A stretch of 6,070 bases of DNA from contig CAYJFE010000140.1 in assembly GCA_964369165.1 (NCBI GenBank), positions 1 to 6,070 of the forward strand. Direction: 5' to 3'. This DNA comes from CAYJAZ01 sp964369165 (GTDB lineage: Bacteria > Desulfobacterota > Desulfovibrionia > Desulfovibrionales > Desulfovibrionaceae). A program made the position numbers and the translations under genes. Positions within the stretch are counted from its first letter, which is position 1. Every line of letters begins with the position of its first letter. This document shows, in pieces, positions 4,590 through 6,070 of the stretch. The notes under the pieces were generated by a model. It was given only the letters and a program-made list of their open reading frames with translations, had not been told where the DNA came from and did no database searches.

Positions 4590-6070
4590 ATGATGAGTTC
4601 CCTTTATGTAAGCGCGACAGGTATGAAAACACAATCATACGGTATGCAAATTGTCGGCAATAACTTGGCGAACGTAAATACCATTGCTTATAAGCAGCAA
4701 GATTGGCTATTTCAAGATCTTATGTATAAAGATCTTGCTTTAGGAACATCAAACACGACAATAAATAACCAAGCCGGTGCTGGTTCGATGGAATGCATCA
4801 CGCGTACTTTATTCACGCAAGGTGCACAAGAATCAACGGATAATTTTACTGATTTATCAATTAACGGTACAGGCTTTTTCAAAGTCCAGTCAGAAAGTGG
4901 CGAAGAATACCTCACAAGAGCCGGCGATTTTATCTTCACAAAAGAAGGCTTTTTACAAGATCCTACTGGTGCGACTGTAATGGCCTATCCTATTGATTTT
5001 GAAACAGGTGAAGAAGGTGGACTACAACCTTTTCAATTAGACATGGTACACAATGCCCCTATTTCACCCTTTATGGAAACAACTCAAGTTTCAGGGCAAC
5101 TCAATCTTGGTTTTTCTGATAATGCTGTTCAATCCTATGAAATGGTGACTATACCTGATCCTAATGATCCTACACAGACGATACAAGTCAGCCAAGAAAC
5201 TGATCCTTATTTTTCTTTATTAGAAAGCTATGACGCAAGCTCTAGCCCAATTATGCCTGAGGATATTCCTTATTCACAGCCTATGACGGTTTACGATAGT
5301 AATGGTAATAAGCAAGAAATTACCTTCCATTTTGATACAGCGACAGAAGATAATGGGCAAAGAACTGTGGAATTTATTGCCACTGTTCCCCCTGGCGAAG
5401 CATTAAACACTTCTGGCACAAAAGACGGTGTTTTGATGGCTGGCACAATGACTTTTTCATCTGCTGGTCAACTTATAAATATGTCAGCCTTTACGCCTAC
5501 AGGCGATGCTTCTGATTTGAATAATTGGACTGCCGCTCCTTTAAATGAAGAAGGCGAGCCAATGCTTACAGTGCAATTTGATGGCACGGAAGAAGCAAAA
5601 CAAATAGCTATCAACTTTGGTGCAGCTTCAACAAGTGGTTGGTCTGATCCTAGCGCTACGGCGGCTTCAGTGGGTAGCGATATATCAAAACTTCCTACAA
5701 TAGGTGTTCCGCCTGAATTAGAAGCTTATGCCACAACTAACTACCCCCTTTCCACCTCAAGCATTACAAACTATGTGCAAGACGGAGCGCCTCAAGGTGA
5801 ATTGGCAAGTATCTATTTTTCTTCTGACGGCACAGCAGTTGGCAATTTTACAAATGGTAAATCAGCCGATTTATACCGTATTCCTGTTTATAGGGTGACA
5901 AGTCAAGACGGTTTGCGAAATGAAGGCAATAATCATTACACGACTACAAGAGAAAGCGGTTTAGAAGAAGAGGGTATAGCTGGAACTGAAAATTATGGTT
6001 ATATAACTGGTTCGGCTATTGAAACTTCTAACGTATCTATGGAACAGGAAATGACAGAACTTATTATCCT
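4590..6070 (+). CDS. flgE: Flagellar hook protein FlgE, 3' end outside window
   Basis: FlgE polymerises outside the cell into the hook, the flexible joint between basal body and filament; it is exported by the flagellar type III system. The open frame gives 493 codons plus two bases and runs off the right edge. The N-terminal rod/hook domain has NNLANVNTIAYK at 24-35, followed by the hook-core pattern TQGAQESTDNFTDLSINGTG (76-95). The TRAGDF segment is at 109-114. A hook D2-like segment begins about PYSQPMTVYDSNGN (227-240), and GTMTFSSAGQL is at 285-295. The C-terminal core (about 400-493) has FSSDGTAVGNFTNGK, YRIPVYRV, GLRNEGNNHY and NVSMEQEMTELII. About 45 residues, the final helix, should lie beyond the window. 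FlgF and FlgG share the ends but are much shorter (about 250-260 residues), which supports FlgE. No frameshift or internal stop is seen. The sigma-54 promoter upstream agrees with a mid-class flagellar gene. Confidence 0.93.
   Translation, partial: MMSSLYVSATGMKTQSYGMQIVGNNLANVNTIAYKQQDWLFQDLMYKDLALGTSNTTINNQAGAGSMECITRTLFTQGAQESTDNFTDLSINGTGFFKVQSESGEEYLTRAGDFIFTKEGFLQDPTGATVMAYPIDFETGEEGGLQPFQLDMVHNAPISPFMETTQVSGQLNLGFSDNAVQSYEMVTIPDPNDPTQTIQVSQETDPYFSLLESYDASSSPIMPEDIPYSQPMTVYDSNGNKQEITFHFDTATEDNGQRTVEFIATVPPGEALNTSGTKDGVLMAGTMTFSSAGQLINMSAFTPTGDASDLNNWTAAPLNEEGEPMLTVQFDGTEEAKQIAINFGAASTSGWSDPSATAASVGSDISKLPTIGVPPELEAYATTNYPLSTSSITNYVQDGAPQGELASIYFSSDGTAVGNFTNGKSADLYRIPVYRVTSQDGLRNEGNNHYTTTRESGLEEEGIAGTENYGYITGSAIETSNVSMEQEMTELII

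Noticed and set aside
4713..4737. Perfect 9-bp inverted repeat CAAGATCTT ... AAGATCTTG inside flgE.
   Set aside because: It falls within conserved hook-protein coding sequence, where repeated Gln/Lys-Asp-Leu codons create it (QDLMYKDL), and the central AGATCT is itself palindromic. No regulatory role is supported.
4712..4980. Open frames at 4712-4939 (minus) and 4777-4980 (plus).
   Set aside because: Both lie within the continuous flgE frame, whose hook-protein motifs are clear throughout this stretch.

Overview
The window is A+T-rich bacterial DNA carrying three genes, all on the + strand: guaA (GMP synthase, complete), a comEC/rec2-type DNA-uptake channel gene (complete), and flgE (flagellar hook protein, cut by the right edge about 45 residues short of the usual end). 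The flgE sequence has the long, variable-middle form I associate with Desulfovibrio-like bacteria, and it is preceded by a near-consensus sigma-54 promoter. I therefore favour an A+T-rich, flagellated member of the Desulfovibrionaceae or a close relative. This placement is inferred from family resemblance only; no search was run.

Layout. 1-33 is a short leader with the guaA ribosome binding site. 34-1584 is guaA. 1585-1840 is an unusually long guaA 3' untranslated region. It is built from a tandem duplication with a 149-bp period, in which the last 13 codons of guaA plus about 110 bp of downstream sequence appear twice (1545-1693 and 1694-1842). The first 114 bp of the two copies are identical and the rest has diverged. 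1841-1890 is a long hairpin followed by a U-rich tail, read as the guaA terminator. Its tail overlaps the -35 region of a sigma-70-type promoter (1882-1910) for comEC. 1939-1969 folds into a hairpin that covers the comEC ribosome binding site. 1971-4481 is comEC. 4482-4589 holds the sigma-54 promoter, a leader stem-loop and a strong ribosome binding site. 4590-6070 is flgE.

The three genes look like separate transcription units: purine synthesis, DNA uptake or recombination, and motility. Each junction has its own signals, and nothing suggests a shared pathway. No mobile-element gene, CRISPR array, tRNA or rRNA was seen.

The most interesting structure is the guaA 3' repeat. In the diverged tail of each copy lies a 26-nt stem-loop (1654-1679 and 1803-1828). 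Every difference between the copies within it preserves the fold: one compensatory G-C to A-U change, one C-G to U-G change, one bulge change and one loop change. This points to selection on a structured + strand RNA rather than neutral debris, and it may mark a small repeated RNA or 3'-UTR element family.
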